Part shown: piece by piece, positions 18,964-28,182 of the stretch
How the letters are laid out: each line of letters opens with the position of its first letter
How positions within the stretch are numbered: position 1 is the stretch's first letter
Assembly (NCBI GenBank): GCA_011088105.1
Contig: JAALKI010000005.1
Span: forward strand, 1-64,000
Source of the DNA: Nitrospirota bacterium
Lineage (GTDB): Bacteria > Nitrospirota > Nitrospiria > Nitrospirales > UBA8639
Direction of reading: 5' to 3'
Length of the DNA stretch: 64,000 nt
The notes under the pieces: generated by a model
Told to the model about the DNA's origin: nothing
What the model saw: the letters and a program-made list of their open reading frames with translations, nothing else
Database searches by the model: none
Program-made: the position numbers and the translations under genes

Positions 18964-19932
18964 ATGGCATTAAACACATTCCGAGTTGGGGTACTGATGG
19001 GAGGCCGTTCAGCAGAGCGGGCCATTTCGCTTAAGAGTGGGGAAGCGATTTATCGAGCGTTACGGCGACTGGGGTATTCGGTTGCGCGAATTGATGTTGA
19101 TGAGACACTTCCTTGGAAATTGCGATCGAACCGAGTGGACGTGGCGTTTCTTGCTCTTCATGGCCCAGGTGGGGAAGATGGCACGGTGCAAGGTCTCCTT
19201 GAAGTCTTACGCATTCCTTATACTGGTTCGGGTGTGCGGGCGAGTGCTGTGGCGATGGACAAGCCAATGACGAAGGATCTCCTTGCTACGCAGGGTATTC
19301 CTATCCCCAGAGGCATCGTCCTCGAGAAGCCTGCTCGTCATTTTTCTCTTCCGACATGGCTGACATGGCCACTGGTTGTGAAACCGGCGGCTCAAGGTTC
19401 AACTGTTGGCGTGACGATTGTTCGGTCTTCTTCTGAGTGGAATCAAGCGCTTCACAAAGCCTTTCAACAAGATCATCATGTGGTGGTTGAAACCTATATT
19501 GCTGGTCGGGAAATGGCCGTTGGTGTGTTGGATGACAAGGTGTTCCCATCCGTTGAGATCCTTGCTCCAGAAGGGTTTTATGATTATGCCGCGAAGTACG
19601 AGAAAAGCGGAACTTGCTATGTCTGTCCTGCATTGCTCACACAGAAACAAGAAGCACGATTGCGAGATTTCTCTACCCGTGCGTATGCCCTATTGGGGTG
19701 TGCTGGCGCAGCGCGAGTGGACTTTCGCCTCAATCGCCAAGGACGGCCTTTTGTGCTGGAAGTGAACACAATCCCTGGTATGACAGAACGAAGCCTCTTG
19801 CCGATGGCCGCTGCACAAGCAGGTTTGGATTACGAAGCATTGACGGAACAGATGCTGTGTTCTGCCCTGAATCAGGCTGGATGGTCATCACGTATGTTTT
19901 CCAAGCAGAAAGGGGCGAAAGGCAAGACATGA
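18964..19932 (+). CDS. ddl: D-alanine-D-alanine ligase
   Basis: ATP-grasp ligase making the D-Ala-D-Ala used by MurF. It has VGVLMGGRSAERAISLKSG at the N-terminus, ALHGPGGEDGTVQGLLE, VKPAAQGSTVGVTIV, and the C-terminal LEVNTIPGMT metal-binding motif. The YTGSGVRASAVAMDK block with Tyr fits the D-Ala-adding rather than lactate-adding type. It overlaps ftsQ by 4 bases. Confidence 0.94.
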   Translation: MALNTFRVGVLMGGRSAERAISLKSGEAIYRALRRLGYSVARIDVDETLPWKLRSNRVDVAFLALHGPGGEDGTVQGLLEVLRIPYTGSGVRASAVAMDKPMTKDLLATQGIPIPRGIVLEKPARHFSLPTWLTWPLVVKPAAQGSTVGVTIVRSSSEWNQALHKAFQQDHHVVVETYIAGREMAVGVLDDKVFPSVEILAPEGFYDYAAKYEKSGTCYVCPALLTQKQEARLRDFSTRAYALLGCAGAARVDFRLNRQGRPFVLEVNTIPGMTERSLLPMAAAQAGLDYEALTEQMLCSALNQAGWSSRMFSKQKGAKGKT

Positions 19933-20744
19933 TCGCCAAAACAAACCATCGAGTGGATGCTCAATGGCAATGGATGTCCGGCATCAGAACTGGAGATAAG
20001 AAGACGTTTCGTCGTCGGTCATCTAGTTCTAGGTGCTTTCTGTTGTCGGGGGTCTTTGCTGTGGTGTTTGGTGTTGCTTTTGTCGGGGTGTATTACCATA
20101 TGCAACCGGCTCTGGCTTCCTGGTTGATTGTGAAAAATATTGTCGTATCAGGGTTGCGCGCGATTGAACGGGAAGAAGTGGTGCATGGTCTGGATCTTGG
20201 TCCGGAGGCCTCATTACTGTCTCTCAATTTTACAGAATTAGAAGATCGTCTTGAGAACCATCCTTGGGTGGCTTCTGTCGTTGTGGGCAGAGCGTTGCCT
20301 GATACGTTGACCGTGGTAATTGTTGAGCGTCGTCCTGCGGCACGAGTCGCAGGCAATTTCGATGAGTTGATCCTTGATGAAGAGGGGTTTGTTCTGCCTA
20401 ACAGGGAGCATGCGGTGATTGGTTTATTGCCGGCATTACAAGGACTCGATCCGCAAAGGTTGGTTCATGGGGATCCGGTTGTGCGTCAGCATGCTCAGCA
20501 GGGCATCAAAATAGCAAAGGTTCTTTCAAGTCGGTTTGGTGGTGTTCCTCGAGTCCATCTTCGTGATTCTTCACGAATTATTGTGGATGTGAGGAATCTC
20601 CGCTTTCGTTTTGGACATATGTTTGAAGAGCAATGGGAACGCTTTCTACTGCTTGATGCTTCTCTAGAACAGAGGTTTGAGACAGCATCACGGGAAATTG
20701 ATCTTCGTTTTCCTGGGAAAGTGATTGTTCGAGAGAGGGGGTGA
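19929..20744 (+). CDS. ftsQ: Cell division protein FtsQ
   Basis: Bitopic divisome protein: a basic N-terminus, one membrane segment (about residues 37-57), a POTRA domain (VKNIVVSGLRAIEREEVV) and a beta domain. It links FtsL/FtsB to the early divisome. The frame is open from 19614 inside ddl, but ATG 19929 overlaps the ddl stop (ATGA) and gives the expected 271-residue protein. Confidence 0.9.
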   Translation: MIAKTNHRVDAQWQWMSGIRTGDKKTFRRRSSSSRCFLLSGVFAVVFGVAFVGVYYHMQPALASWLIVKNIVVSGLRAIEREEVVHGLDLGPEASLLSLNFTELEDRLENHPWVASVVVGRALPDTLTVVIVERRPAARVAGNFDELILDEEGFVLPNREHAVIGLLPALQGLDPQRLVHGDPVVRQHAQQGIKIAKVLSSRFGGVPRVHLRDSSRIIVDVRNLRFRFGHMFEEQWERFLLLDASLEQRFETASREIDLRFPGKVIVRERG

Positions 20745-20753
20745 GAACCGAGT

Positions 20754-22001
20754 ATGCCAAAAAAAGAACACATTGTCGTTGGCTTGGATATTGGTACTAC
20801 AAAGATCGGTGTCATCGTTGCTGAAATCAAGGATGGAAATGAGGTGCATATCATTGGTGTGGGCTCCAGTCCATCTCGAGGGCTACGGAAAGGCGTGGTC
20901 GTCAATATTGAAAGTACCGTGGAATCGATCAAAAAAGCCGTGGAGGAAGCGGAATTGATGGCTGCGGTGCAGATTAATTCCGTATACATTGGCATTGCCG
21001 GAAGTCATATTGCGAGCCAAAGCGCGCATGGCGTCGTTGCCCTTAAGCGACAAGAGGTGTCGAAAGCCGATGTCGATCGGGCGGTTGCTTCTGCGAGAGC
21101 CTCGGCGGTTGTGGCGCAGGACCGTCGTATCCTTCATGTCCTGCCACGAGAATTTCGGGTCGATGACCAAGAAGGGATCAGAAAGCCTGTCGGGATTTTC
21201 GGTTCACGCTTGGAGGTCGATGTGCACATTGTGACCGGCGCCTTATCATCTGCACAGAACTTGGTCAAATGTGTGAGACAAGCTGGATTACAAGTAGTGG
21301 AAATTGTTCTCCAACCCTTAGCATCCAGTGAGGCCATTCTGACAGAGGAAGAGAAGGAGCTTGGTGTCGCCATGGTGGATTTAGGAGGAGGCACATCAGA
21401 TCTCGCGATCTTCACTGAAGGAAGCATTAGCCACACGGCTGTTCTGCCTGTCGGAGGTCAGCATTTGACCTCTGATTTACAAATTGGTCTTCGTACGTCA
21501 CATGCCGATGCAGAGAAAATTAAAATTCAGCATGGGGTATCGTTAGCCGAAATGGTTCAAGGTAATGGGACGGTGGAAGTGCCAAGTGTTGGGGGACGGC
21601 CTCCTCGTATGTTGTCCAAAAGTATGGTGGCAGAAATCATTGAAGCTCGCGTGGAAGAAATTTTTGATTTGGTGCGTTGTGAGATCAGACGATCTGGGTA
21701 TGAGGGTCGTCTTGCAGCTGGTGCTGTGATTACCGGAGGCACATCATTGTTGGAAGGCATGCCAGATTTAGCGGAGCGGGTCTTGGATCTCCCTGTTCGT
21801 CGAGGTCGTCCTGTTGGTGTTGGTGGTTTGCGCGATCTCGTGAACAACCCAATGTTTGCAACGGGTGTGGGGCTTATCCTTCATGCAAGCGGGATCAATC
21901 AACGGATTGACCAAGCATATGCCAGTGTCGGAGAGGCCGGGAGTCCGAGGATGTGGGGATTCCTGAGTCGTGTGAGAACGTGGTTGCTTGATTATTTTTA
22001 A
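20754..22001 (+). CDS. ftsA: Cell division protein FtsA
   Basis: Actin-like ATPase that tethers FtsZ to the membrane. It shows VVGLDIGTTKIGVIVAE (phosphate 1), the SHUT domain with IGIAGSHI, MVDLGGGTSDLAIF (phosphate 2) and ITGGTSLLEGM (adenosine motif). The C-terminal end (FLSRVRTWLLDYF) is a suitable amphipathic membrane-targeting helix. Its 415 residues are the family size. Confidence 0.95.
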   Translation: MPKKEHIVVGLDIGTTKIGVIVAEIKDGNEVHIIGVGSSPSRGLRKGVVVNIESTVESIKKAVEEAELMAAVQINSVYIGIAGSHIASQSAHGVVALKRQEVSKADVDRAVASARASAVVAQDRRILHVLPREFRVDDQEGIRKPVGIFGSRLEVDVHIVTGALSSAQNLVKCVRQAGLQVVEIVLQPLASSEAILTEEEKELGVAMVDLGGGTSDLAIFTEGSISHTAVLPVGGQHLTSDLQIGLRTSHADAEKIKIQHGVSLAEMVQGNGTVEVPSVGGRPPRMLSKSMVAEIIEARVEEIFDLVRCEIRRSGYEGRLAAGAVITGGTSLLEGMPDLAERVLDLPVRRGRPVGVGGLRDLVNNPMFATGVGLILHASGINQRIDQAYASVGEAGSPRMWGFLSRVRTWLLDYF

Positions 22002-22073
22002 CCATCCCTGTGCGTCACTGACTTTTCTAGTCGATGATGGTTGGGTCAGTGGCATAGGTGGAAGGAGGGTCAG

Positions 22074-23306
22074 ATGTATTCTATTCAAGACGATGAATTT
22101 TCCCCTGTTCGTATTAAAGTCATTGGCGTTGGCGGGGCTGGGTGTAACGCGATCGATACGATGATCGCAGCTGGCCTTGAGCGTGTCGAGTTCATTGTGG
22201 CGAATACAGATCTTCAAGCATTAGGGAAATCACAGGCTCCCTATAAAATTCAATTAGGTCCAGAGCGAACCCGTGGCCTGGGAGCTGGAGCCAAACCGGA
22301 AGTCGGCACAGAGGCGGCGGTCGAAAGCGAAAACCTGATTCGAGAAGCACTCAGTGGCGCAGAGATGGTGTTTGTGACAGCAGGTATGGGCGGTGGCACG
22401 GGAACAGGTGGTGCGCCTATTGCAGCGCGCATTGCGAGAGAATTGGGTATTCTAACCGTGGGTGTGGTTACAAAACCATTTCAGTATGAAGGACAGCGAC
22501 GGACGGTGTATGCCAATGATGGCGTGATGGAGCTGAAAAAACATGTGGATTCTCTACTTGTGATTCCCAATCAAAAACTGCTGGAGTTGGTTGAGAAAAG
22601 TACGCCAGTGCTTGAAGCATTTAAGGTGGCGGATGATGTGTTGCGGCAGGCGATTCAAGGTATTGCCGATGTGATTACGCTGCCTGGACTTGTCAACGTG
22701 GATTTTGCCGATGTGCAAACTATTATGAGTTATCGTGGGCGAGCCGTTATGGGCATGGGAGTTGCTAAAGGGACCAATCGTGCTAGTGAAGCAGCCAAAC
22801 AAGCAATCTCAAGCCCGTTGCTTGAGGAAGGCAGTATTGTTGGGGCCAAAGGCGTCTTATTAAATATCACTGGTGGAGCGAATCTCACACTCCATGAGAT
22901 TGATGAAGCGTCAAGTATTGCGAAGGAAGCCGGTGCTCAAGACGTGAATATCATTGTGGGGCAAGTGGTGAACCCTGACATGGATGATGAAATAATTGTG
23001 ACAGTGATTGCGACAGGGTTTGAGGATGACGTGCTGCCGTCTGCATCTACGGTCCCATCGCCGCTCAAGACGCTCAAACAGAATGGGCATCATTCAACGG
23101 TGAGTGTCACGCAGGCGCCGCAACCGGTGTTAGCATCGGTTCGGTCCATCCCAGTTGCTCCAGCCATGTCGCCCCCTGTTCGTGATCTTGATTGTCCAAC
23201 CTTTATGCGAAAGATGGATTCCCCTGGTCATGTTGTGGAGCATGGGAATCTCTTGGTAGATGAAGATTGGGAGGTGCCAACATTTCTCCGCAAGCGAGGC
23301 CACTAA
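22074..23306 (+). CDS. ftsZ: Cell division protein FtsZ
   Basis: Tubulin-like GTPase that forms the Z-ring. It has the tubulin signature GGGTGTG at about 106-112, N-terminal [14 protein letters not shown], and the T7 catalytic loop [14 protein letters not shown] 22074 follows GGAGG at good spacing; the 11 extra upstream codons from 22041 are unlikely to be used. A variable linker (about 325-370) leads to the conserved C-terminal peptide that binds FtsA. Unusually this peptide appears twice: DCPTFMRK at 373-380 and VPTFLRK at 401-407. Confidence 0.96.
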   Translation: MYSIQDDEFSPVRIKVIGVGGAGCNAIDTMIAAGLERVEFIVANTDLQALGKSQAPYKIQLGPERTRGLGAGAKPEVGTEAAVESENLIREALSGAEMVFVTAGMGGGTGTGGAPIAARIARELGILTVGVVTKPFQYEGQRRTVYANDGVMELKKHVDSLLVIPNQKLLELVEKSTPVLEAFKVADDVLRQAIQGIADVITLPGLVNVDFADVQTIMSYRGRAVMGMGVAKGTNRASEAAKQAISSPLLEEGSIVGAKGVLLNITGGANLTLHEIDEASSIAKEAGAQDVNIIVGQVVNPDMDDEIIVTVIATGFEDDVLPSASTVPSPLKTLKQNGHHSTVSVTQAPQPVLASVRSIPVAPAMSPPVRDLDCPTFMRKMDSPGHVVEHGNLLVDEDWEVPTFLRKRGH

Positions 23307-23309
23307 GAC

Positions 23310-24059
23310 GTGAGTTCAATGAATGCTGGAAAACATCTACTGAATCCGGTTTTGACGCAGGCCGTTCGGAGTCTGACTCATTTTTTTGGAACTCGGCATG
23401 GTCCAGTGGTCGGTGATACTAGAGAGGATGTCGGAGTTGTTCGGGCTAAACATCCTGAATACCCTTTGGTCATTCAGGTCAAGCAAGTCCATGGCACGGA
23501 TGCGTTAGTTCTCGATTCTCCTATGATGGTGAATCAAGAGTTGCCAGGAGGCTGGGATGCGCTGATCACCAATCAATCTGAAGTCTTGCTTGCCGTGAGG
23601 ACGGCAGATTGTGTGCCAGTGCTGGTCTATGACAGCGGACGACATATTGTAGCTGCTATTCATGCTGGGTGGCGAGGCAGTGTCCAAGGCATTGTTCCCG
23701 CGACCCTTCATCGAATGCAGGAATGTTTCGATACTCAAATGGAAGATGTTCTCATGGCGATTGGGCCATCGGCAGGGTTCTGTTGCTATGAAGTTGATGA
23801 GCCTGTCATTCGGTCTCTTCGCGCATCGTATCAGGAATGGGCACAGGTTGTGGTTCCACGTGATACTGGAAAAGTCAGACTGAACTTGAGAGAATTAATC
23901 CGGTGTCAGGCCTTGGATGTTGGTGTTCCTGAACACGGTATTGGCCTGATGTCCTTTTGTACAATTTGTCAGCCTGATCTTTTTTATTCCTATCGCCGCG
24001 ATGGAAGTGCAAACAAGACAATGGTCAGCGGAATTATGCTGACTCGTGTTACCTGCTAA
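23310..24059 (+). CDS. pgeF: Peptidoglycan editing factor / multicopper-oxidase-like PgeF (YlmD)
   Basis: DUF152/YfiH family protein, long labelled laccase and shown in some bacteria to act on purine nucleosides or to remove wrongly built UDP-MurNAc-L-Ser. The metal-binding and catalytic residues are visible in RTADCVPVLVYD, AAIHAGWRGSVQGIV and the C-terminal FCTICQPDLFYSYRRDG. The position directly after ftsZ is the common one. GTG 23310 or ATG 23319 may be the start. The stop overlaps the yggS start by one base. Confidence 0.9.
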   Translation: MSSMNAGKHLLNPVLTQAVRSLTHFFGTRHGPVVGDTREDVGVVRAKHPEYPLVIQVKQVHGTDALVLDSPMMVNQELPGGWDALITNQSEVLLAVRTADCVPVLVYDSGRHIVAAIHAGWRGSVQGIVPATLHRMQECFDTQMEDVLMAIGPSAGFCCYEVDEPVIRSLRASYQEWAQVVVPRDTGKVRLNLRELIRCQALDVGVPEHGIGLMSFCTICQPDLFYSYRRDGSANKTMVSGIMLTRVTC

Positions 24060-24820
24060 TGGTTAGACAAACCGCATGTCAAATGGAGGCGGGTTTGGTA
24101 GTGGAAGACGCAACACATGATGTTCGTATTCAAACGATTGCCGGCAATGTTCGACAGGTGTTGGAGACAATCCAACAGACGACACAACGTGTTGGGCGTG
24201 AGGCAGAGACGGTTCGGTTGGTGGCAGCCACCAAGCAAATGGCAGCGGAGTCTGTGCGGAGGGCTTACCAGGCTGGCATTCGGTTCTGTGGGGAGAATCG
24301 TTTGCAGGAAGCTCAGACCAAGATGGCGGACCTTGGAGATTGCCCTGAACTGGCATGGCATTTCATCGGGAGAGTCCAGCGGCGAAAAATTAAGTCATTG
24401 GTTGGACGTTTTGTGCTCATCCATTCAGTGGAGTCTGTTGAGCAAGCGGTTGAGATCGATGGTCGGGCCTGTGAGGCAGGCATCATTCAATCAGTTTTGT
24501 TGGAAGTCAACGTTGGTCAAGAAGCCAGTAAAGGTGGGTTTTCACCAGCCGATGTCCTTGCGGCTCTTCCCGTCTTAGATCCCATGCCTCATCTTCAGAT
24601 ACAAGGCCTGATGATGCTTCCACCGTGGACGCCTAACCCTGAAAACGCAAGACCATACTTCCGGCAGCTTCGTAAGTTGGCACAGGACATTAAACGTATG
24701 CGCCTGGAACATGTTCGAATGAATGAATTGTCAATGGGGATGACCCATGATTATCCTATTGCGATTGAAGAGGGTGCGACAATCGTTCGCGTTGGAACTG
24801 GAATTTTTGGGCCACGGTAA
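24059..24820 (+). CDS. yggS: PLP homeostasis protein (YggS/YlmE family)
   Basis: Fold-type III pyridoxal-phosphate-binding protein without known catalytic activity; it buffers PLP and affects amino acid pools. The PLP Lys lies in RLVAATKQMAAESVRRAY, followed by GENRLQEAQTKM, WHFIGRVQRRKIK, LEVNVGQEASKGGF, and C-terminal MNELSMGMTHDYPIAIEEGATIVRVG. The N-terminus has about 20 extra residues compared with typical members. Confidence 0.93.
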   Translation: MVRQTACQMEAGLVVEDATHDVRIQTIAGNVRQVLETIQQTTQRVGREAETVRLVAATKQMAAESVRRAYQAGIRFCGENRLQEAQTKMADLGDCPELAWHFIGRVQRRKIKSLVGRFVLIHSVESVEQAVEIDGRACEAGIIQSVLLEVNVGQEASKGGFSPADVLAALPVLDPMPHLQIQGLMMLPPWTPNPENARPYFRQLRKLAQDIKRMRLEHVRMNELSMGMTHDYPIAIEEGATIVRVGTGIFGPR

Positions 24821-24891
24821 GAATTGAGATAGCGATCACGATCATTGGTTCATCTTGGGATACAAAACAAGAAGGAGAGAAAAAACCATCA

Positions 24892-25188
24892 ATGTTTGTC
24901 GCAGGTAATATCTTGAATGGGTTGGCGTATGTCCTTGACACCATTTTGTTTCTTTACATGTGGATGATTATTATTCGTGCATTGATCTCATGGGTCAATC
25001 CCGATCCCTGGAATCCGATTGTTCAGTTCTTGAGTCGAAGCACCGATCCGGTCCTGTACACGATACGTCGGAGGCTTGGGGTAGGAATGGGGTTTGATGT
25101 TTCACCGATTATCGCCATTCTTCTGATTATGTTTTTGCAATATGCGGTTGTGGATACGATTCGGGATATTGCGTTACGCCTCCATTAA
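24892..25188 (+). CDS. yggT: YggT family membrane protein
   Basis: A 98-residue protein with two hydrophobic segments (about 10-30 and 68-90) separated by the conserved WVNPDPWNPIVQFLSRSTDP loop. The family (YlmG in Gram-positives) often follows yggS in dcw-linked operons and is implicated in division or envelope function, with no defined activity. GAAGGAGAG precedes the start. Confidence 0.9.
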   Translation: MFVAGNILNGLAYVLDTILFLYMWMIIIRALISWVNPDPWNPIVQFLSRSTDPVLYTIRRRLGVGMGFDVSPIIAILLIMFLQYAVVDTIRDIALRLH

Positions 25189-25206
25189 GGTAAGAGAGAG
25201 TCGACT

Positions 25207-25743
25207 ATGAAAATTACACCGTTAGACATTCAGCATAAGACATTTCAGACACAATTTCGTGGGTATCAACCTCGAGAGGTCAATCAATTTCTTGATGAGT
25301 TAGCAGAGTCTGTCGAAGAACTCATACGGGAAAATACGATGCTTCGAGATAAGCTCTTAACACGTGACGATGAGCTTTCTCAACTCAAACAAGCCGAATC
25401 TACACTAACGAACACCTTGATCGCGACCCAAAACTTTTCCGATCAACTTAGACAAGAAGCACAACAGGACGCGGACCGAATTCTCAAAGACGCCGAATTG
25501 CGTTCTGAAGAAATGTTGTTACAGACACGCACGATGTTGGCAGACTTACAGCGAAGTTTCGGGGACTTGCAACGCCAGCGAGTTCTTGCCGTAGAGCAAT
25601 TTCGAGGGATGCTCAAATCTTTTGAAAGTGTTCTTGCCCTTGAAGACCAGGATTCCCTGTCTTCTCCATCACGTTCCCAAGAAGTCCATCCTTCTTCCCA
25701 GCAAGGCTATAGTCATCGTCGTACTCCCCATGCCGAGGGATAG
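25207..25743 (+). CDS. divIVA: DivIVA domain protein
   Basis: The N-terminal membrane-curvature-binding domain (MKITPLDIQHKTFQTQFRGY, then EVNQFLDEL) is followed by an extended coiled coil to about residue 140 and a Ser/Gln-rich tail. DivIVA proteins mark cell poles or septa and recruit division or wall factors. At 178 residues it is of ordinary size. Its place at the end of the dcw cluster matches many Gram-positives and several Gram-negative phyla. Confidence 0.9.
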   Translation: MKITPLDIQHKTFQTQFRGYQPREVNQFLDELAESVEELIRENTMLRDKLLTRDDELSQLKQAESTLTNTLIATQNFSDQLRQEAQQDADRILKDAELRSEEMLLQTRTMLADLQRSFGDLQRQRVLAVEQFRGMLKSFESVLALEDQDSLSSPSRSQEVHPSSQQGYSHRRTPHAEG

Positions 25744-25752
25744 CGTGGGCTG

Positions 25753-26865
25753 ATGGCACAGTCCAGTCCTCTTGTCCGGGCTCTCCAGCAAGCTGTGGAT
25801 TGCGGAATCTTTCCTGGTGCGGTGTTGTTGGTTCGGGTTCAAGGTGTTGTGCGATGCCACGAAGCCGTTGGTCGATTGGGGCATCACCCTTACGATCGCC
25901 CAGTTCATCCTCATACCATTTATGATCTTGCCTCTCTGACGAAGCCCTTGGTGACGGCCACAGCGCTCCTGTGTCTCATTGAGGATGGGAAGGTGGCATT
26001 GGATCAACCTGTTGGGAGCATTCTTTCAGAAATTGCAGATTCTTCTTTGGGGTCGGTAACGATTCGACAATTGCTGGCCCATCGAGCGGGACTTCCAGCG
26101 TGGAAACCCTATTATCAAATGCTTTTTTCTCCTCATGATTTGCGACTCAATCGTGATAGACAAAATGAACGCTTGCTGTGTTTCATGAAGAAAGAAGCGC
26201 TTCTTCATCCCAAAAGCAGCACCGGTGTCTATAGTGATCTTGGATTTATGCTGCTGGGTTTGGTGATTGAACGGTGTGGGCAGCAACCACTGGCTGTGTA
26301 TTGTCGCGATCATATTTTCCAACCGGCTGAAGCCGCACCATTGTTTTTTATTGACGTAGGGAATGTATCTCCTCATCGTGACCAGATCGCTCCGACCGAA
26401 GATGATCCATGGCGAGGTCGGGTATTACAGGGAGAAGTTCATGACGAGAATGCTTACGCGCTTGGAGGGATTGCTGGGCATGCCGGCTTATTCGGAACCG
26501 CAGTGGCTGTTGGGCAGCTCTCTCGTTTGTGGTTGAAGGCCGTTTGTGGTCAGGAATCTTTCTTGTCTTCTTCCCTAGCCAAAGAATTTGTCAAAAAACA
26601 GGATGAAACAGGGAAAGCAAGCTGGGGGTTGGGTTGGGATACGCCTTCACGGCCTTCTTCCTCGGGCCAATGGTTTTCTCCTCAATCCTTTGGCCATTTG
26701 GGATTTACGGGCACATCTCTATGGATTGACCCTGTATGTGAGTTGGAGGTTATTTTTCTCTCTAACCGAGTCCACCCAACTAGGGATAATACGCAGATTC
26801 AATCATTGAGGCCTGCACTACATGACCTTGTGTATCAAGAATATGTTGGCTTGGGGAAACGTTGA
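25753..26865 (+). CDS. Serine hydrolase, beta-lactamase class C-like
   Basis: Serine beta-lactamase/DD-peptidase-fold protein of 370 residues. The SxxK nucleophile motif is SLTK in IYDLASLTKPLVTATALL, the second motif is YSD in STGVYSDLGFMLLG, and a late HLGFTGTSLWIDP probably supplies the third (HxG) motif. There is no convincing signal peptide, so it may be cytosolic, like esterase EstB-type proteins. It lies 9 bp behind divIVA in the same direction, suggesting co-transcription and a possible role in wall turnover. The substrate is unknown. Confidence 0.85.
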   Translation: MAQSSPLVRALQQAVDCGIFPGAVLLVRVQGVVRCHEAVGRLGHHPYDRPVHPHTIYDLASLTKPLVTATALLCLIEDGKVALDQPVGSILSEIADSSLGSVTIRQLLAHRAGLPAWKPYYQMLFSPHDLRLNRDRQNERLLCFMKKEALLHPKSSTGVYSDLGFMLLGLVIERCGQQPLAVYCRDHIFQPAEAAPLFFIDVGNVSPHRDQIAPTEDDPWRGRVLQGEVHDENAYALGGIAGHAGLFGTAVAVGQLSRLWLKAVCGQESFLSSSLAKEFVKKQDETGKASWGLGWDTPSRPSSSGQWFSPQSFGHLGFTGTSLWIDPVCELEVIFLSNRVHPTRDNTQIQSLRPALHDLVYQEYVGLGKR

Positions 26866-26884
26866 GGTAGTTAGGTGGGATGGT

Positions 26885-27202
26885 TTACGAGTTTGGGTAA
26901 TCTATCCAGGTTTCTTTTTCGGCTAAATAACGTTGCCCCTTGAAGTTGATGCGCGTTCGCATGTTTTCAAAGCCCATCGTGCGAAGTGTATCCACGATTT
27001 CGTCAATAGCTAGTGAGACGGTGGAGTGCGTTCCACTTTCCGTTTCAAGCGATTCATACATGGTATTTGCCGTATAACCTTTATCGACTCGTTTTACTTC
27101 AATTGTTCGATTGAAGTATCGATCACTGGGATCCATGCCCTCAAGTTGGTGTTTTTCAACCACAGCATTTTTGACACGAAACGTTAGAGGGAGGGTGCTC
27201 AT
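26885..27202 (-). CDS. Hypothetical protein, 105 aa
   Basis: I do not recognise this protein. It is soluble and mixed charged, with no signal peptide or membrane segment (MSTLPLTFRVKNAVVEKHQ...). AGGAG precedes the ATG at good spacing, which supports a real gene. It converges with the serine hydrolase and lies downstream of another unknown gene on the same strand, about 110 bp away. Confidence 0.6.
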   Translation of the reverse strand: MSTLPLTFRVKNAVVEKHQLEGMDPSDRYFNRTIEVKRVDKGYTANTMYESLETESGTHSTVSLAIDEIVDTLRTMGFENMRTRINFKGQRYLAEKETWIDYPNS

Positions 27203-27314
27203 GTTTTGGACTCCTGCGAAAATCCTAATGATTGAAGACAGATCTGCATATGATTATAGAGTCCAAGGCGTGGCCTCTGCAACCAAGTGTGTGTGAAAAC
27301 GGAGAGAGGGCCGT

Positions 27315-27959
27315 CTAGGAAGAGAGCGAAGGGTCTGACGGAAGAGGGAATTGTTCTTGTGGGTGTATCAATGTCAAATAATCTGAGGAAGAGGCATCTT
27401 TCTGAAAAAGAGCGGAAATGGAAAAAAGTTGTGGAATGGGATCAGGTGGGAAAGTGAGGAGTACGGGCACGTCGATCCATTGGGAATGTGTCTCAACGTT
27501 AGCGAGTCGAAGACGGACAGCCATGAGCAGATCACGGGTGCGATCATTGCGGATTTTATCTGAGAAGTCAGGCGAGGTCGCAATCATACCTTCCCATAAT
27601 GTTTTGGTGATGCCCACGGGAACAGGCAAGCCAATATGGTCAGCCACAGCCGTGACATCAATCAGTAGACCATCTTGAATGGCTTTTGCACGGGCTATGC
27701 TGTGTGCGCACATAAGCGGGTTCTGTCTTTTAGACTTCGTCACATCTGCATGGGCTTGGATAAGGGAGGCCCGGGTGTTATCCGGTTGTGACTGATCTTG
27801 TGGGGCAAGTTGTTCCCTCTGTGCAGTCTGAATTCCCTCGTAGACAGCTTTGGCCGCTTTTGACCATATGGGATTAAAGGGACGTCCCTGAAAGGCGGCT
27901 TCCGAAGCCTTCTTCTCGTCATGCGTGAGCATTCGTGGTGCGTTCGTCATACTATTCAT
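27315..27959 (-). CDS. Hypothetical protein, about 214 aa
   Basis: I do not recognise a family. The protein is soluble; it has a Gln/Ala/Asp-rich segment around residues 55-75 and a Pro- and Ser-rich C-terminal end. ATG 27957-27959 has GGAGG 8 bases upstream, which is better than the earlier in-frame ATG at 27974. The Pro- and hydrophobic-rich DVPVLLTFPPDPIPQLF stretch near the C-terminus is notable. It may form a small operon with the 105-residue gene. Confidence 0.6.
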   Translation of the reverse strand: MNSMTNAPRMLTHDEKKASEAAFQGRPFNPIWSKAAKAVYEGIQTAQREQLAPQDQSQPDNTRASLIQAHADVTKSKRQNPLMCAHSIARAKAIQDGLLIDVTAVADHIGLPVPVGITKTLWEGMIATSPDFSDKIRNDRTRDLLMAVRLRLANVETHSQWIDVPVLLTFPPDPIPQLFSISALFQKDASSSDYLTLIHPQEQFPLPSDPSLSS

Positions 27960-28182
27960 TGTTAAGTCCTCCATGGACTCAAGTCAAGCCCTTGCCCTGT
28001 TTCCATGAATCTGGGAGAAGATGATATTGCTGATTTCCATTTGGGGTAAGTCCTAGAATGTGAAAATTTTCTTGAAAAATAGCTTTCTTATTGAAAGTCT
28101 AGGCTAGTCCATGATAGATGGAGATTTTACGCTCTATGCTGATTGAGGTATGCGGGGCTTATCAAATTGAGGAGGGGCGGAG

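Noticed and set aside
25753-26865. Acquired beta-lactamase resistance gene
   Set aside because: It has the fold motifs but no signal peptide, and its operon position and composition match the host wall cluster; resistance activity is not supported.
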